A DNA stretch of 64,000 bases from JAOUGY01 sp963785075 (GCA_963785075.1 CAWATW010000007.1:124001-188000); one strand, 5' to 3'. Positions 9,550-19,474 are shown, counted from the first letter of the stretch. A program made the numbers and translations. Notes: a model not told the origin generated them from the sequence alone.

Positions 9550-9574
9550 GCGTCGAATCGTCTCCCGTTCGAGG

Positions 9575-10657
9575 TCAATTGCGGTCGTCGCCGCTGCGCC
9601 GGAACCGTCGCAGATCACCGATGTCTTTCATCCGTCGCACGGCCTTGGCGACAGCCGCCTGGTGCGGGTCCACGCCAAGGCGATCGGCCTCGTCGAGGAT
9701 CGAGGCTGTGGCCGACCGCAACGCCTCGACCCGATGCGTTGCTCGAGTCTTCTCGTAGCCGCGCATCTCCTCCGCGACGTTGATGAGTCCACCGGCGTTG
9801 ACCACGAAGTCTGGTGCGTACAGGATTCCTCGCTCGGCGATGTCACGGGCATGCCGATCCTCGAGAAGTTGGTTGTTGGCGCTGCCCGCGATCGCCGCGC
9901 ACGCCAGCCTGGGGATGGTTTCGTCGTCGAAGACCGCGCCCATGGCACAGGGCGCGAGAAAGTCGCAGTCGACGAACAGGATCTCTTCGGGCGACACCAT
10001 CTTTGCCCCGAACTCGTCGGCGACAGCCCGCCCCACGGACTCTTGGGCATCGGAGATGATCACCTCGGCACGCTGTTCGACGAGCAACTGGACGAAGGGG
10101 CGGCCCACCTTCCCGACCCCCTGCACCGCCACGCGCCGCCCGGCGAGGTCGTCGTTGCCCCACAGCCGATCCGCAATTGCTCGAATCGCCGAGAGCAGGC
10201 CCAGTGCGGTCATCGGGGACGGGTCACCTGAGCCGCCTTCGCCGACCGGAGTGCCCAAAGCCCACCGTGTTTCTCTTCGAATCATCTCCATGTCGTGGGC
10301 GGTCGTCCCCACATCCTCGGCCGTGATGTATCGACCGCGCAGGGAGTCGACGATTCGCCCATACGCCCGCAGGAGTCGCTCCGACGAAGCAGTTCGAGGG
10401 TCTCCGATGATCACGGCCTTGCCACCGCCCAGGTCGAGCCCGGCGGCAGCCGCCTTGTAACTCATGCCTTTCGACAGTCGGAGGACGTCGAACAGTGCGT
10501 CTTCCTCCGAGTCATAGGGATAGAAGCGGGTCCCGCCGAGGGCGGGGCCCAACGCCGTGGAATGGATCGCAACGATCGTTCGAAGACCCGAAGTCGGGTC
10601 GTATCCGAACAGAACCTGCTCATGCCCGTCTGACTTGACGGAATCGAACACTCCCAA
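9575..10657 (-). CDS. Leucine/valine dehydrogenase (NAD-dependent, Glu/Leu/Phe/Val family)
   Basis: The enzyme oxidatively deaminates branched-chain amino acids to 2-oxoacids with NAD. The 360 residues contain HSTALGPALGGTRF, the catalytic segment AAGLDLGGGKAVI with the active-site Lys near 80, and the Rossmann motif VQGVGKVG. It resembles Streptomyces valine dehydrogenase. I place the start at TTG 10657 because AGAAGGAAGA lies just upstream with about 6 nt spacing; GTG 10651 is the alternative. An upstream in-frame extension has no similarity. It precedes the fused E1 gene on the same strand, giving a two-step branched-chain amino acid catabolic unit. Leucine versus valine preference cannot be decided from sequence. 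Confidence 0.9.
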   Translation of the reverse strand: MGVFDSVKSDGHEQVLFGYDPTSGLRTIVAIHSTALGPALGGTRFYPYDSEEDALFDVLRLSKGMSYKAAAAGLDLGGGKAVIIGDPRTASSERLLRAYGRIVDSLRGRYITAEDVGTTAHDMEMIRRETRWALGTPVGEGGSGDPSPMTALGLLSAIRAIADRLWGNDDLAGRRVAVQGVGKVGRPFVQLLVEQRAEVIISDAQESVGRAVADEFGAKMVSPEEILFVDCDFLAPCAMGAVFDDETIPRLACAAIAGSANNQLLEDRHARDIAERGILYAPDFVVNAGGLINVAEEMRGYEKTRATHRVEALRSATASILDEADRLGVDPHQAAVAKAVRRMKDIGDLRRFRRSGDDRN

Positions 10658-10783
10658 AAGTCTTCCTTCTCGAGGGCGTTCAAGAGTGTATCGGGGGTGG
10701 CGGAGTGCGACCCGGGTCCCATGCCACTTTCTGACCATAGAGAGGCCCGACACCCGGACTGGCCGATCATTACGATCGCAACG

Positions 10784-11545
10784 GTGATCAAGACGGCTCA
10801 CCTTCGGGTGTACGAGATGATGGGCGGCGCCGAGTTGACGATTGAGCCGGCCCTGTCGATCAAGGTGCCGCCCCGCCGTGGTCGATTCGGTATCGAAGGC
10901 GAGTCGATGAGTGACGATGCCATCGTCACAGAGTGGCGCGGGAAAGAGTACGTGTGCCCGCGCACGCCGACGTTGAGGATGCTCGAAGGTGTCCTCGCCG
11001 TCCGGCGGGCTTATGGCCAGCTCGGTGGGGCCGCCATCGTTCCCGAGGAGATCGCCCGCAACGCCAGGCACGAGCTCGATGCGCTGCACTCCCAGCAACC
11101 TGAGGCGCGATCGCACATCCTGACGTCGGCCTGGCACGTTCCGATGCGGTGGTTCGTCCCCTTTCACCCATCCGGCAAGGAGCTCGTCCGTCAGAACGGA
11201 TTCGTCACCATCCGCTACCGCACGGCCCTTCCCGCCGCTCTCGAGCGCCTCGACCGCGCGGTGCAGGTGTTGTCGAAGGCGGAGATCCCCGACACGATGG
11301 TCGCCGAGATCGAAGAGGTGCTGGCGTGGTTGGAGCCCTTCGACATGACCACGATGGTGGAGCTCGACTACGGGGACGTGGCCCTGCTCTTCTCTTCGGC
11401 AGATCTTGCGTTGGATGACTCGGTGACCGAGGTATGGCAGGCGCTCGATGCACTCGACAAGGGTGAGTGGGAGAAGGCCGGCGACCACTACGGCTCTTTG
11501 GTCTATCGGTGGACGGCGGCGATGTCGGTGTCCTATTCGAGCTGA
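10784..11545 (+). CDS. Uncharacterised actinobacterial protein (DUF8083-like)
   Basis: The 253-residue product has no membrane segment or signal peptide. It starts VIKTAHLRVYEMM and contains SAWHVPMRWFVPF and VELDYGDVALLF, which I recall as conserved stretches of an uncharacterised actinobacterial family named DUF8083; a domain search would settle that. The C-terminal half is predicted to be mostly helical. Function is unknown. GTG 10784 is taken because similarity begins with LRVYE; an ATG at 10697 gives a longer frame with no recognisable sequence. It is divergent from the Leu/Val dehydrogenase and about 100 bases before gcdH, which has its own -10 element. Confidence 0.65.
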   Translation: MIKTAHLRVYEMMGGAELTIEPALSIKVPPRRGRFGIEGESMSDDAIVTEWRGKEYVCPRTPTLRMLEGVLAVRRAYGQLGGAAIVPEEIARNARHELDALHSQQPEARSHILTSAWHVPMRWFVPFHPSGKELVRQNGFVTIRYRTALPAALERLDRAVQVLSKAEIPDTMVAEIEEVLAWLEPFDMTTMVELDYGDVALLFSSADLALDDSVTEVWQALDALDKGEWEKAGDHYGSLVYRWTAAMSVSYSS

Positions 11546-11643
11546 CAGGTCCGCGGCGACCCTTTGGCAGCGACGGGTGCACGTGCCGCTCACCCCCGTG
11601 CGCGGCACGAGGGGACACCCGATCCCCGGTACACTCGGGTGCG

Positions 11644-12825
<1,182 letters not shown>

Positions 12826-12940
12826 TCGCCGCCCACCCGAACGTCCCAGCGCCAACCCACATCGTCCCCGGTGTCCTTTGCCTCTGGCGTCTCGGACCGG
12901 TGGGTACCAGTCTCGGGGTGAGAAGTCACGGAGATCGTCG

Positions 12941-14062
12941 ATGGCGATTCGGGTCGGTTTGGTGGCGATGCCGAATCTGCCGCCTCGCGAACTGCGGCTC
13001 CTGCTTCGCGTGTGCCGGCTGGTCGGCATCGACAGCTTCCTCGCTGCCGATCACTGGCAGGATTTCGTCCCAAGGAGCCTTTGGAGCCCTTCTGTCACCT
13101 GGCGAGCCTCGATCTCGCCGAGCCCGCACGCCTACGGCGAAGTGTTCACGATGCTCGGCAACCTCGCCCCTGTCGCCGGCAAGGTCCGCCTCGGCACGGC
13201 TGTCACCGAGGTCCTTCGCCGGCACCCCGTGATGGTGGCCCAGGCCGCACTCACCCTGGCCCGACTGACCAGGCGCCTGCCGGTCCTGGGAGTCGGTGCC
13301 GGCGAGCGGTTGAACACCGGCCCGTACGGAATCAACGAGTTGCGACCGGTCGCCCGTCTCGAAGAGGCGCTCCGGGTGATCCGGCTGTGCTTCGAATCCG
13401 ATGGGCCCGTCGACTGGGTCGGAAAGCACTACTCGCTCACCGGCGCGGTGATGGACTCTTCGGCCGGAGGCGGACAGCCCGAGATCTGGGTGGCGGCGAA
13501 TGGGCCGCGCATGCTCCGCATGACTGGCGAACTCGGCGACGGCTGGATCCCGAGCATGCCTCCGATCGAGGGGCCGGCTCACTATGAAGCGGCTTGGCGG
13601 GCCGTGCAAGCGGCGGCCCAAGACGCAGGGCGCAGCGGCGATATCATCGTGCCATCGCTCTTCGCCCTGGTGCTCCTCGCCCCTACGGACCAGCGCTTGG
13701 ATCGCCTGTTGGGCTCCACCCTCGTCAAGTATTACGCCGTGTTCGAGAGTCACGCGTCGTCGTGGTCCGAACTCGGCCTCGAGCATCCCCTCGGTCCGGG
13801 ACATCGGGGGTACATCGATGTTCTGCCCGAAGCCCTCGACCGAGGTGTGCTGGACGACGCCATCGCACGGGTGCCCCCCGAGATCGTGCGCTCCTGCTTC
13901 CTCGCCGGAACGCCGGAACAGGTCGCCGCCAAACTCCGCGACTTCGAGGACGCCGGGCTCCGCCACGTCGTGATCGCACCCGTTTCGGCTCTCTACCGAC
14001 GGCTGGACTACGCCTACACGCCATGGGCGCTCGGACGGCTCACCCGTCTCCTTCGCGACTGA
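12941..14062 (+). CDS. LLM-class flavin/F420-dependent oxidoreductase
   Basis: The 373-residue protein is a TIM-barrel luciferase-like monooxygenase family member, of the group that often uses F420 in actinobacteria. Typical segments are RVGLVAMPNLPPRELRLL near the N-terminus, VRLGTAVTEVLRRHP (about 85-100), VLGVGAGERLN, IWVAANGPRMLRMTGELGDGW and the terminal FLAGTPEQVAAKLRDFEDAG. The substrate is unknown; relatives include methylenetetrahydromethanopterin reductase-like and secondary alcohol dehydrogenase-like enzymes. ATG 12941 has ACGGAG about 7 nt upstream. It follows gcdH by 115 bases on the same strand, so co-expression is possible. Confidence 0.85.
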   Translation: MAIRVGLVAMPNLPPRELRLLLRVCRLVGIDSFLAADHWQDFVPRSLWSPSVTWRASISPSPHAYGEVFTMLGNLAPVAGKVRLGTAVTEVLRRHPVMVAQAALTLARLTRRLPVLGVGAGERLNTGPYGINELRPVARLEEALRVIRLCFESDGPVDWVGKHYSLTGAVMDSSAGGGQPEIWVAANGPRMLRMTGELGDGWIPSMPPIEGPAHYEAAWRAVQAAAQDAGRSGDIIVPSLFALVLLAPTDQRLDRLLGSTLVKYYAVFESHASSWSELGLEHPLGPGHRGYIDVLPEALDRGVLDDAIARVPPEIVRSCFLAGTPEQVAAKLRDFEDAGLRHVVIAPVSALYRRLDYAYTPWALGRLTRLLRD

Positions 14063-14279
14063 TCGCGGCACAAGTCGGAGGGTGTCCACCACCGCCGCAC
14101 CTGAGACGTGCAGGGCGGCGCCGGTGTCGATGCCTCGCCTGTTGGTTTCCCCCCGGACGCCGGCAGGCTGCGTCGCGGACCGCCACCGTTGTGAGGTCAT
14201 TGTCACCGAAGTCTCGAGCGACGACGTGATCTCCGCATCGACAAGAGCGGAGGCCGCCCACGCCGGTGTCGGGCCAAGG

Positions 14280-15071
14280 TCAGTGGTCGAAGCGCGGTGG
14301 CCGCTTCTGCTTGACGGCGGCGAGACCCTCGGCGACATCGGGACCTCGAAAACCGAGGAACTCGAGGGCTAGTGACGCATCGAATGCCGGGTAGGCCGAG
14401 CGCAGCCAGTGGTTGAGCGACCGCTTGGTCCAGGAAATGGCGGTCTGGCTCCCTGCTGCCAGCTCGGTCGTGATCCGAAGAGCCTCGTCGTACACCGCCT
14501 CGTCGTCGACGACCTTGGCGACCAGGCCGATTCGTTCGGCTTCCTCGCCCGTGAGAGGTTCGTTGGTCAACAGGTAGTACTTCGCCTTGGCCATTCCCAT
14601 CAGGAGCGGCCAGATCACGATGGCGTGGTCGCCGGCTGCCACCCCGAGCTTGACGTGACCGTCGAGGATCTTGGCCGATCGGGAGGCGATCGGAATGTCG
14701 GCGAGCAGAGCTGCGGCGAGACCGGCGCCTACCGCGGCGCCGTTCATGGCGGAAACGATCGGCTTGGAGCACTCGATCACGTTGCGCACCAGATCTCCCG
14801 CCTCCTTCATGACCTTGGCGCCGAATGCGGGGTCGTCGACCATGGCCTCCAAGAGGGAGAAGTCACCGCCTGCGGAGAAGGCGCGTCCTTCACCACGGAG
14901 CAGCACCGCTCGTACCGAGTCGTCCATGTCGACATCGAGCCACACGTTGGCCAGGTCGCGATGGCCGTCGATGCCGACGGAGTTCATCGGGGGGTTGTCG
15001 AGCACGATCTCGAGCACGCCGTCGGATGGCCGCTCGAATCGAAGCGTTGGGTATCGAGCAGGATCGAGCAT
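14280..15071 (-). CDS. Enoyl-CoA hydratase/isomerase family protein
   Basis: This 263-residue crotonase-fold protein has the oxyanion-hole region LLRGEGRAFSAGGDFSLLEAM (about 65-85) and KPIVSAMNGAAVGAGLAAAL (about 105-125). Members hydrate, isomerise, hydrolyse or ring-open CoA thioesters. Its divergent neighbour resembles BadH, so a BadI-type ring hydrolase or a beta-oxidation hydratase are both possible; the sequence alone does not decide. ATG 15071 was chosen over an upstream in-frame ATG because the family starts near LDPARYPTLRFERP. A TACCGT -10 element lies 8 nt before the start, so the mRNA is probably leaderless. Confidence 0.85.
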   Translation of the reverse strand: MLDPARYPTLRFERPSDGVLEIVLDNPPMNSVGIDGHRDLANVWLDVDMDDSVRAVLLRGEGRAFSAGGDFSLLEAMVDDPAFGAKVMKEAGDLVRNVIECSKPIVSAMNGAAVGAGLAAALLADIPIASRSAKILDGHVKLGVAAGDHAIVIWPLLMGMAKAKYYLLTNEPLTGEEAERIGLVAKVVDDEAVYDEALRITTELAAGSQTAISWTKRSLNHWLRSAYPAFDASLALEFLGFRGPDVAEGLAAVKQKRPPRFDH

Positions 15072-15091
15072 CGCTGGGTACGGTACCGACC
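15072..15091. promoter_or_regulatory. Twenty-base divergent promoter core shared by two leaderless genes
   Basis: Only 20 bases separate the ATG of the enoyl-CoA hydratase (minus) and the ATG of the short-chain dehydrogenase (plus). The centre is the palindrome GGTACGGTACC. Read on the plus strand it gives the -10 hexamer TACGGT (15079-15084), 7 nt before the right ATG; on the minus strand it gives TACCGT (15085-15080), 8 nt before the left ATG. The two hexamers overlap by five base pairs, so RNA polymerase can open only one at a time. This is read from sequence; transcription start mapping would confirm it. Confidence 0.55.
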
Positions 15092-15832
15092 ATGCGCTTC
15101 GAAGGTCGGGTTGCCCTTGTAGTCGGGGGTGCATCGGGTATCGGCCGTGCCACCGCCGAGCGCCTGTCGAACGAGGGTGCGCGGGTGGCGGTTGCCGACC
15201 TCGATGTCGAGATGGCCCGGCACGTGGCCGTGGGGCTACCCGGGTCTGAGTCGTTCGAGGTCGATCTGGCAGATCCCGCCTCGGTGAAGGCGATGGTTGC
15301 GGACGTGGAGTCGGCGTTCGGTCCGGTCGAGGTCATGGTCCAGGCCGCCGGGTGGGATCGTATCTCTCGATTCGTCGAGACCGATCCTGAGTTCTGGGAT
15401 CGGGTGTTGGCCGTCAACCTGCGAGGCCCGATGGCGGTGGCCCATGCAGTACTCCCGGGAATGATCGAGAACGATCGTGGCGCCATGGTGTTCGTCGCCT
15501 CGGATGCCGGTCGGGTGGGATCGTCGGGCGAAGCGGTCTACTCCGGCGCCAAGGGAGGAGTGATCGCCTTTGCCAAGGCGCTCGCCCGCGAGGTCTCTCG
15601 CCATCACATCCGGGTCAACTGCGTTGCGCCGGGACCCACCGACACCCCGTTCCTGCAGATCTTCGGCCCGGACTCGGAGAGGATCCTCGATGCCATGGTC
15701 AAACAGACTCCGCTGCGCAAGCTGGCCACACCCGCCGACATCGCCCGGTCGATAGCCTTCCTGGCGTCGGACGATGCCGGACACATCACGGGTCAGACCC
15801 TCAGCGTCTCCGGCGGATTGACGATGAGCTGA
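15092..15832 (+). CDS. Short-chain dehydrogenase, BadH-like (2-hydroxycyclohexanecarboxyl-CoA dehydrogenase type)
   Basis: The 246-residue SDR has the NAD motif GGASGIGRA (about 12-20) and catalytic Tyr150 and Lys154 in YSGAK. Stretches AGWD, HAVLPGM, ASDAGRVGSSGEAVY, PGPTDT and ITGQTLSVSGGLTM closely follow Rhodopseudomonas BadH, which oxidises 2-hydroxycyclohexanecarboxyl-CoA to the 2-keto form. Many SDRs share the fold, so a related hydroxyacyl-CoA substrate is possible. A glutaryl-CoA dehydrogenase and an enoyl-CoA hydratase lie nearby, as expected for ring-acid catabolism. The ATG is preceded at 7 nt by TACGGT; no Shine-Dalgarno is present. Confidence 0.82.
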   Translation: MRFEGRVALVVGGASGIGRATAERLSNEGARVAVADLDVEMARHVAVGLPGSESFEVDLADPASVKAMVADVESAFGPVEVMVQAAGWDRISRFVETDPEFWDRVLAVNLRGPMAVAHAVLPGMIENDRGAMVFVASDAGRVGSSGEAVYSGAKGGVIAFAKALAREVSRHHIRVNCVAPGPTDTPFLQIFGPDSERILDAMVKQTPLRKLATPADIARSIAFLASDDAGHITGQTLSVSGGLTMS

Positions 15833-15885
15833 GAATCTCGAGTACTGGGTGTTGCGTACCGAGGTCCGAATCCAGACGACGGCCT

Positions 15886-17133
15886 TCAGACAGACTCGGG
15901 CTGGGCGTCGCCGGGTTGGGCGGGCGCCGGGTCCCGCAACAGGTTCGGCATGGGCTCCCTCACGAGGGTCCAGGCGAGGGCGCCGGCGGCCACGGTGACG
16001 ACACCCGCAGCCACGAAGACGCCCCGGACTCCGAGGACAGCGGCGAGCGTCCCCGCCAGTGCCATCGACGCAACGTTGGCGGTCGTCGAGATCGTCGAGA
16101 AACCGGCCCCTGCACGGCCGAGTTGTGATGGCTCGATCTCCTGTTGGAGGATGGTTTGGGCCGACGCCTGGATCGGCGTGATGAACCAGCCAACGAGGAA
16201 CAGAACCAGCACCAGGTGCCACGCCTCTGTGACGGTCGAGACTGCAGCCACCATCACGCCGGCGCCGGCCAGACCCCACGCGAGAATGGTCCCGGGTCTG
16301 AGTCTGCGGGCGAGGGCCGCGATCAGCCCGCCTGCCAGCACCATCGACGTCACCTGTGCCCCCTCGAACGCTCCGAACCACGTCTCCGAAACGGCGAGGT
16401 CATCGACGACGAAAGGCACCAGCAGTACATTGACGGCCCCGAGACCCAGCATCGCCACTCCGGCGCCGACAAGGACGGCCACCAGCGGCCGTGTGGCGAC
16501 CACTGCCGACAAGCCCTGTTTCAGCTCACGCCACACTCCGGCTGGGGCCACTTGTTCGGGACGGCCCGACGTGACGATCCGGGTTTCGAGTAGTGCCGAC
16601 ACGAGAAACGTGACGGCGTCGAGCACGAACAGGCCGGCGAGTGTCCCGTAGAGACCGGCGTAGACGCCGGCGACCGCAGTCCCCACCACCCCGAAAACGA
16701 TGCGAGTGCTCTCGGATATCGAGTTGGCCGCCATCAGCGAGTCCTCACCGACGATGGATGGCATCAGCGCCCCGCGGGCCGGGTTGAAGAATGTGCCGAC
16801 GGCCGCCTGGGAGAAGGCAACGACGTACATGAGCCACATGTGCGAAGCGTCGACCACGAAGAGGAATCCGAGGACCAGGAGGCCTCGGAGGAGATCGGAC
16901 ACGATCATGACCGTCTTCCGGTTCCAGCGGTCCACGTAGACCCCGGCGACGAGTCCGATGAGCAGCTGCGGGAGGGCGACGGCGATGGCTGTCCCGGCTA
17001 CAGCCGCTACCGACCCGCTCACGCGCTGGGCCGTGATCAGCAGAGCCAGGCTGGTGACCGCATCACCCAATGACGATGTTGCCTGCCCGAGCCAGAGAAG
17101 ACGGAAGTCCGTGATCCGGAGGAGCTCTCTCAT
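15886..17133 (-). CDS. MFS transporter (MFS_3 / exporter type)
   Basis: The 415-residue integral membrane protein has about twelve hydrophobic helices and starts MRELLRITDFRLLWLGQATSSLGD, typical of the MFS_3 exporter subfamily. The conserved loop between helices 2 and 3 reads VYVDRWNRKTVM. A drug or metabolite export role is likely but the substrate is unknown. The ATG overlaps the stop of the regulator gene (ATGA, 17130-17133), so the two are co-translated. Control therefore probably comes from the regulator promoter at 17732-17760. The Pro/Ala-rich tail (PAPAQPGDAQPESV) is cytoplasmic. Long frames reading through this gene into the region upstream are not real genes. Confidence 0.88.
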   Translation of the reverse strand: MRELLRITDFRLLWLGQATSSLGDAVTSLALLITAQRVSGSVAAVAGTAIAVALPQLLIGLVAGVYVDRWNRKTVMIVSDLLRGLLVLGFLFVVDASHMWLMYVVAFSQAAVGTFFNPARGALMPSIVGEDSLMAANSISESTRIVFGVVGTAVAGVYAGLYGTLAGLFVLDAVTFLVSALLETRIVTSGRPEQVAPAGVWRELKQGLSAVVATRPLVAVLVGAGVAMLGLGAVNVLLVPFVVDDLAVSETWFGAFEGAQVTSMVLAGGLIAALARRLRPGTILAWGLAGAGVMVAAVSTVTEAWHLVLVLFLVGWFITPIQASAQTILQQEIEPSQLGRAGAGFSTISTTANVASMALAGTLAAVLGVRGVFVAAGVVTVAAGALAWTLVREPMPNLLRDPAPAQPGDAQPESV

Positions 17134-17702
17134 CGCCGGCCCCGCGCGCTGCGATAGATCACACTGAGGAATGCAACCGGGTCGGCCTTTTCGTCTTGTC
17201 GTCCTACGTACTTGTCGACCACTTTGCTGAGCTCCTCGATCATTGCACGTAGGTCGTCGTCGCCCAGGTGCAGCGATCGCCGCGCCACCTCGGTGGAACG
17301 GTCGTCCTGGGACTGCTGCAGGCTGACGAGCCCGTCTTCGACGGCTCGCACGAAGTCGGCACGGGTCGAAGCGAAGAGCGCATCGAGGATCAGTTGTGCC
17401 TGCCGTCGTGGATCGGCTGACTCGAGGAAACCCGGTGAGGGTTGGTACGAGTGTGCCGTCACCTGATAGATGCGTTCCGTCATCGCGCCGACGTCGCGAC
17501 TGTCCACCACCCTGATGACGCCGGCATCCACCAGCAGACCGATGTGGTGGTAGAGCCGCGTCCGTGGAACCTCCATCAGCTCGGCCAGCTCCTTGACGCT
17601 CCTCGGGCGGCTGAGCCATTCGAGGATTTCCATCCGCACCGTGTCGCCGATGACCTCGAAGGTCTCCATGTTCTCTATCCAGAACACTTCTTCGGGTTCC
17701 AC
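17130..17702 (-). CDS. ArsR-like winged-helix transcriptional regulator
   Basis: The protein has a winged-helix domain near its N-terminus (EVIGDTVRMEILEWLSRPRSVKEL) and a recognition-helix region VPRTRLYHHIGLLVDAGVI. The C-terminal half is helical and may dimerise or bind ligand. I choose GTG 17702 (190 aa) because GAAGG lies 4-5 nt upstream and because the frame further upstream would have to encode the promoter and two operators; ATG 17669 is an alternative. It is translationally coupled to the MFS exporter downstream, so it most likely represses its own operon until an exported compound binds. The cysteine clusters of metal-sensing ArsR proteins are not visible. Confidence 0.82.
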   Translation of the reverse strand: MEPEEVFWIENMETFEVIGDTVRMEILEWLSRPRSVKELAELMEVPRTRLYHHIGLLVDAGVIRVVDSRDVGAMTERIYQVTAHSYQPSPGFLESADPRRQAQLILDALFASTRADFVRAVEDGLVSLQQSQDDRSTEVARRSLHLGDDDLRAMIEELSKVVDKYVGRQDEKADPVAFLSVIYRSARGRR

Positions 17703-17712
17703 CGCACCTTCG

Positions 17713-17760
17713 TTCAATCCGATTGAATCCGAATCTATGTTCAAGTCTGTTGAATGTAAA
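17713..17760 (-). promoter_or_regulatory. Promoter with two palindromic operators for the ArsR-like regulator/MFS operon
   Basis: On the minus strand a -35 hexamer TTTACA (17760-17755) and a -10 hexamer TAGATT (17737-17732) are 17 bp apart. Operator 1, TTCAACAGACTTGAA (17754-17740), fills the spacer. Operator 2, TTCAATCGGATTGAA (17727-17713), covers the expected transcription start. Both are 15 bp long with TTCAA...TTGAA ends, and operator 2 is a perfect 7-bp inverted repeat around one base. Their centres are 27 bp apart. The region is markedly AT-rich against its surroundings. This layout fits autorepression by the regulator encoded just downstream; binding itself is inferred. Confidence 0.7.
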
Positions 17761-17906
17761 GCAGAACTGAATGAATCGGACGATCTCGACACGGAGGGGC
17801 AGACTCGCGGCTGGTGGGCGTGTGTGGATGACCCGGCGTAACCGTCGGGGATCTCCCACCCGCGGAGTCGGCCAGAAGGGCACGCTGCTGAAGGTGCGAG
17901 ACCACC

Positions 17907-19376
17907 TCAGTCCTGGCGTCGGCGCACTTCGTCGGCCTCGGCGCGGGCGCCCGCAAGATGGTTTCTGAGGATACGGAGGGGTACCACCGACAGCCCTGAG
18001 ATGACGATCCCGACCGCCAGCGTCCAGCCGTATCCCGAGGATACGGCATCGGATACTCCTCGAGCGACGGCAGTGCTCTCTCCCGCCAGAAGCTGTTGGA
18101 CGGGTTCGACGGTTCCCAATTGGGCTGCGATCACGAACAGGAGCACCGAGCCGCCCAACGCCGAGCCGAGCGTGAACCCTTGGTTGCGGATGAACTGGTG
18201 GGCGGAAGTGGCCCTCCCGATCTGAGCGGCAGGTGTCAAGGCTCTCAGCAGTGTGAGGGCAGCATTGGTCGCAAGCCCGATTCCGGCGCCGGCGGCGAAC
18301 AGCCCGGCGAACAGACCGGCGAGATGGAACTCGGCCCAGACGACGACATATGCAAGAACGAGGCCCGGTGTGGTCAACCAGGTCCCCAGGCGCATGACAC
18401 TCGTCTCGGCCATGCGGTCGAGGAGGCGGCTCGAGAGGTTGGCGCCCGTGGTCCAGCCGATGGTGAAGAAGAAGACCGACCACGCGGTCAGCGAGGCGCC
18501 GGCCCCTCTGCCGGCGGAGACGAACAGCGTGACATAGATGTTGGCGGAGAACGCGGCGGTGATCATCGCGGCGACTGTCAATCCCACCATCGAGTACGGC
18601 AGCGCAAACACATGGGTCGTGCGCAAGACGGGTTGTGCGACGGAGCGGGCGTGGCGTACATAGAGCGCGATGGACGCGACCGCCGTTGCGGTCCATGCCA
18701 GTGACATCCACGACAGCTGATCCACGGCCAACAACGTCGTGATGGTGAACACCGCCACCAGCGCAGATCCGCGAAGATCCAATTTGAGTGGCTCGTCTGA
18801 CTCGGCGCCGGGCAGGGCCTTCCATCCCGCTGCCAGGGCAACGAGGCCGAGCGGCAGGTTGATGAAGAAGATCCACCGCCACGAAGCGACGCTCAACATG
18901 AGGGCTGCGAGCGCAGGAGCTGCGGCGCCCATCACTCCCCACACCGTGGAGTTGGCGGCAAACGCTCGACCGCTCATACGGCCCGGATACACAAGGGATG
19001 TGGCGGCGAGTCCGACCGCCACGACCATGCCGGCGCCGATGCCTTGCACAAGTCGGATGCCGACGAGGAGAGGCATCGATGGTGCGAGCCCGGCAGCGAA
19101 GCCGGCGAGCGAGAACACAGTCACCGCCAGTCGGAAGACCCGGGCGGTGCCGAGCGAGTCGACGATCGGACCAGCCATCACAGTGGAAACACCCGACGCG
19201 AAGAGAAACGCCGTGACGGTCCACGGGAGGAGGCCAATCTGACCCAGATCTCCGGTGAGTTGGGGGAGGGCGGCCGCCACAGCGGTTCCCTCGAAAGCAA
19301 CGAGCGCCACCGTCGTGTAGATCGCGATAGACGCACGGAGATATCGAGGCGAAAGCAGACCGTCGTGAGCTTGCAC
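17907..19376 (-). CDS. MFS transporter, 14-helix (DHA2-like) drug exporter type
   Basis: The 489-residue protein has about fourteen hydrophobic segments. TVALVAFEGTAVAAALPQL in helix 1 and RLVQGIGAGMVVAVGLA in helix 4-5 are typical of the DHA2 and related H+ antiporter families. The inter-helix loop PIVDSLGTARVFR is present. The substrate is unknown. It starts at GTG 19376; TACCCT lies 6 nt upstream (minus strand) and no Shine-Dalgarno is seen, suggesting a leaderless mRNA. It lies 204 bases upstream of the regulator/exporter operon on the same strand but seems to have its own promoter. It is divergent from the haloperoxidase gene. Confidence 0.86.
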   Translation of the reverse strand: MQAHDGLLSPRYLRASIAIYTTVALVAFEGTAVAAALPQLTGDLGQIGLLPWTVTAFLFASGVSTVMAGPIVDSLGTARVFRLAVTVFSLAGFAAGLAPSMPLLVGIRLVQGIGAGMVVAVGLAATSLVYPGRMSGRAFAANSTVWGVMGAAAPALAALMLSVASWRWIFFINLPLGLVALAAGWKALPGAESDEPLKLDLRGSALVAVFTITTLLAVDQLSWMSLAWTATAVASIALYVRHARSVAQPVLRTTHVFALPYSMVGLTVAAMITAAFSANIYVTLFVSAGRGAGASLTAWSVFFFTIGWTTGANLSSRLLDRMAETSVMRLGTWLTTPGLVLAYVVVWAEFHLAGLFAGLFAAGAGIGLATNAALTLLRALTPAAQIGRATSAHQFIRNQGFTLGSALGGSVLLFVIAAQLGTVEPVQQLLAGESTAVARGVSDAVSSGYGWTLAVGIVISGLSVVPLRILRNHLAGARAEADEVRRRQD

Positions 19377-19474
19377 GGCGACAGGGTAGAGGGTCCGGGT
19401 TTCGATCTGTCCCCGGTTCCCGGGGAATGGACTCGTGAGATCCGATCATGCGGGTTTTGGGGGTACGAATTTGC

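Noticed and set aside
14040..14372. Small frames on both strands between the LLM gene and the enoyl-CoA hydratase
   Set aside because: No family similarity, start signal or consistent codon use; most of their length overlaps the flanking genes in the antisense sense.
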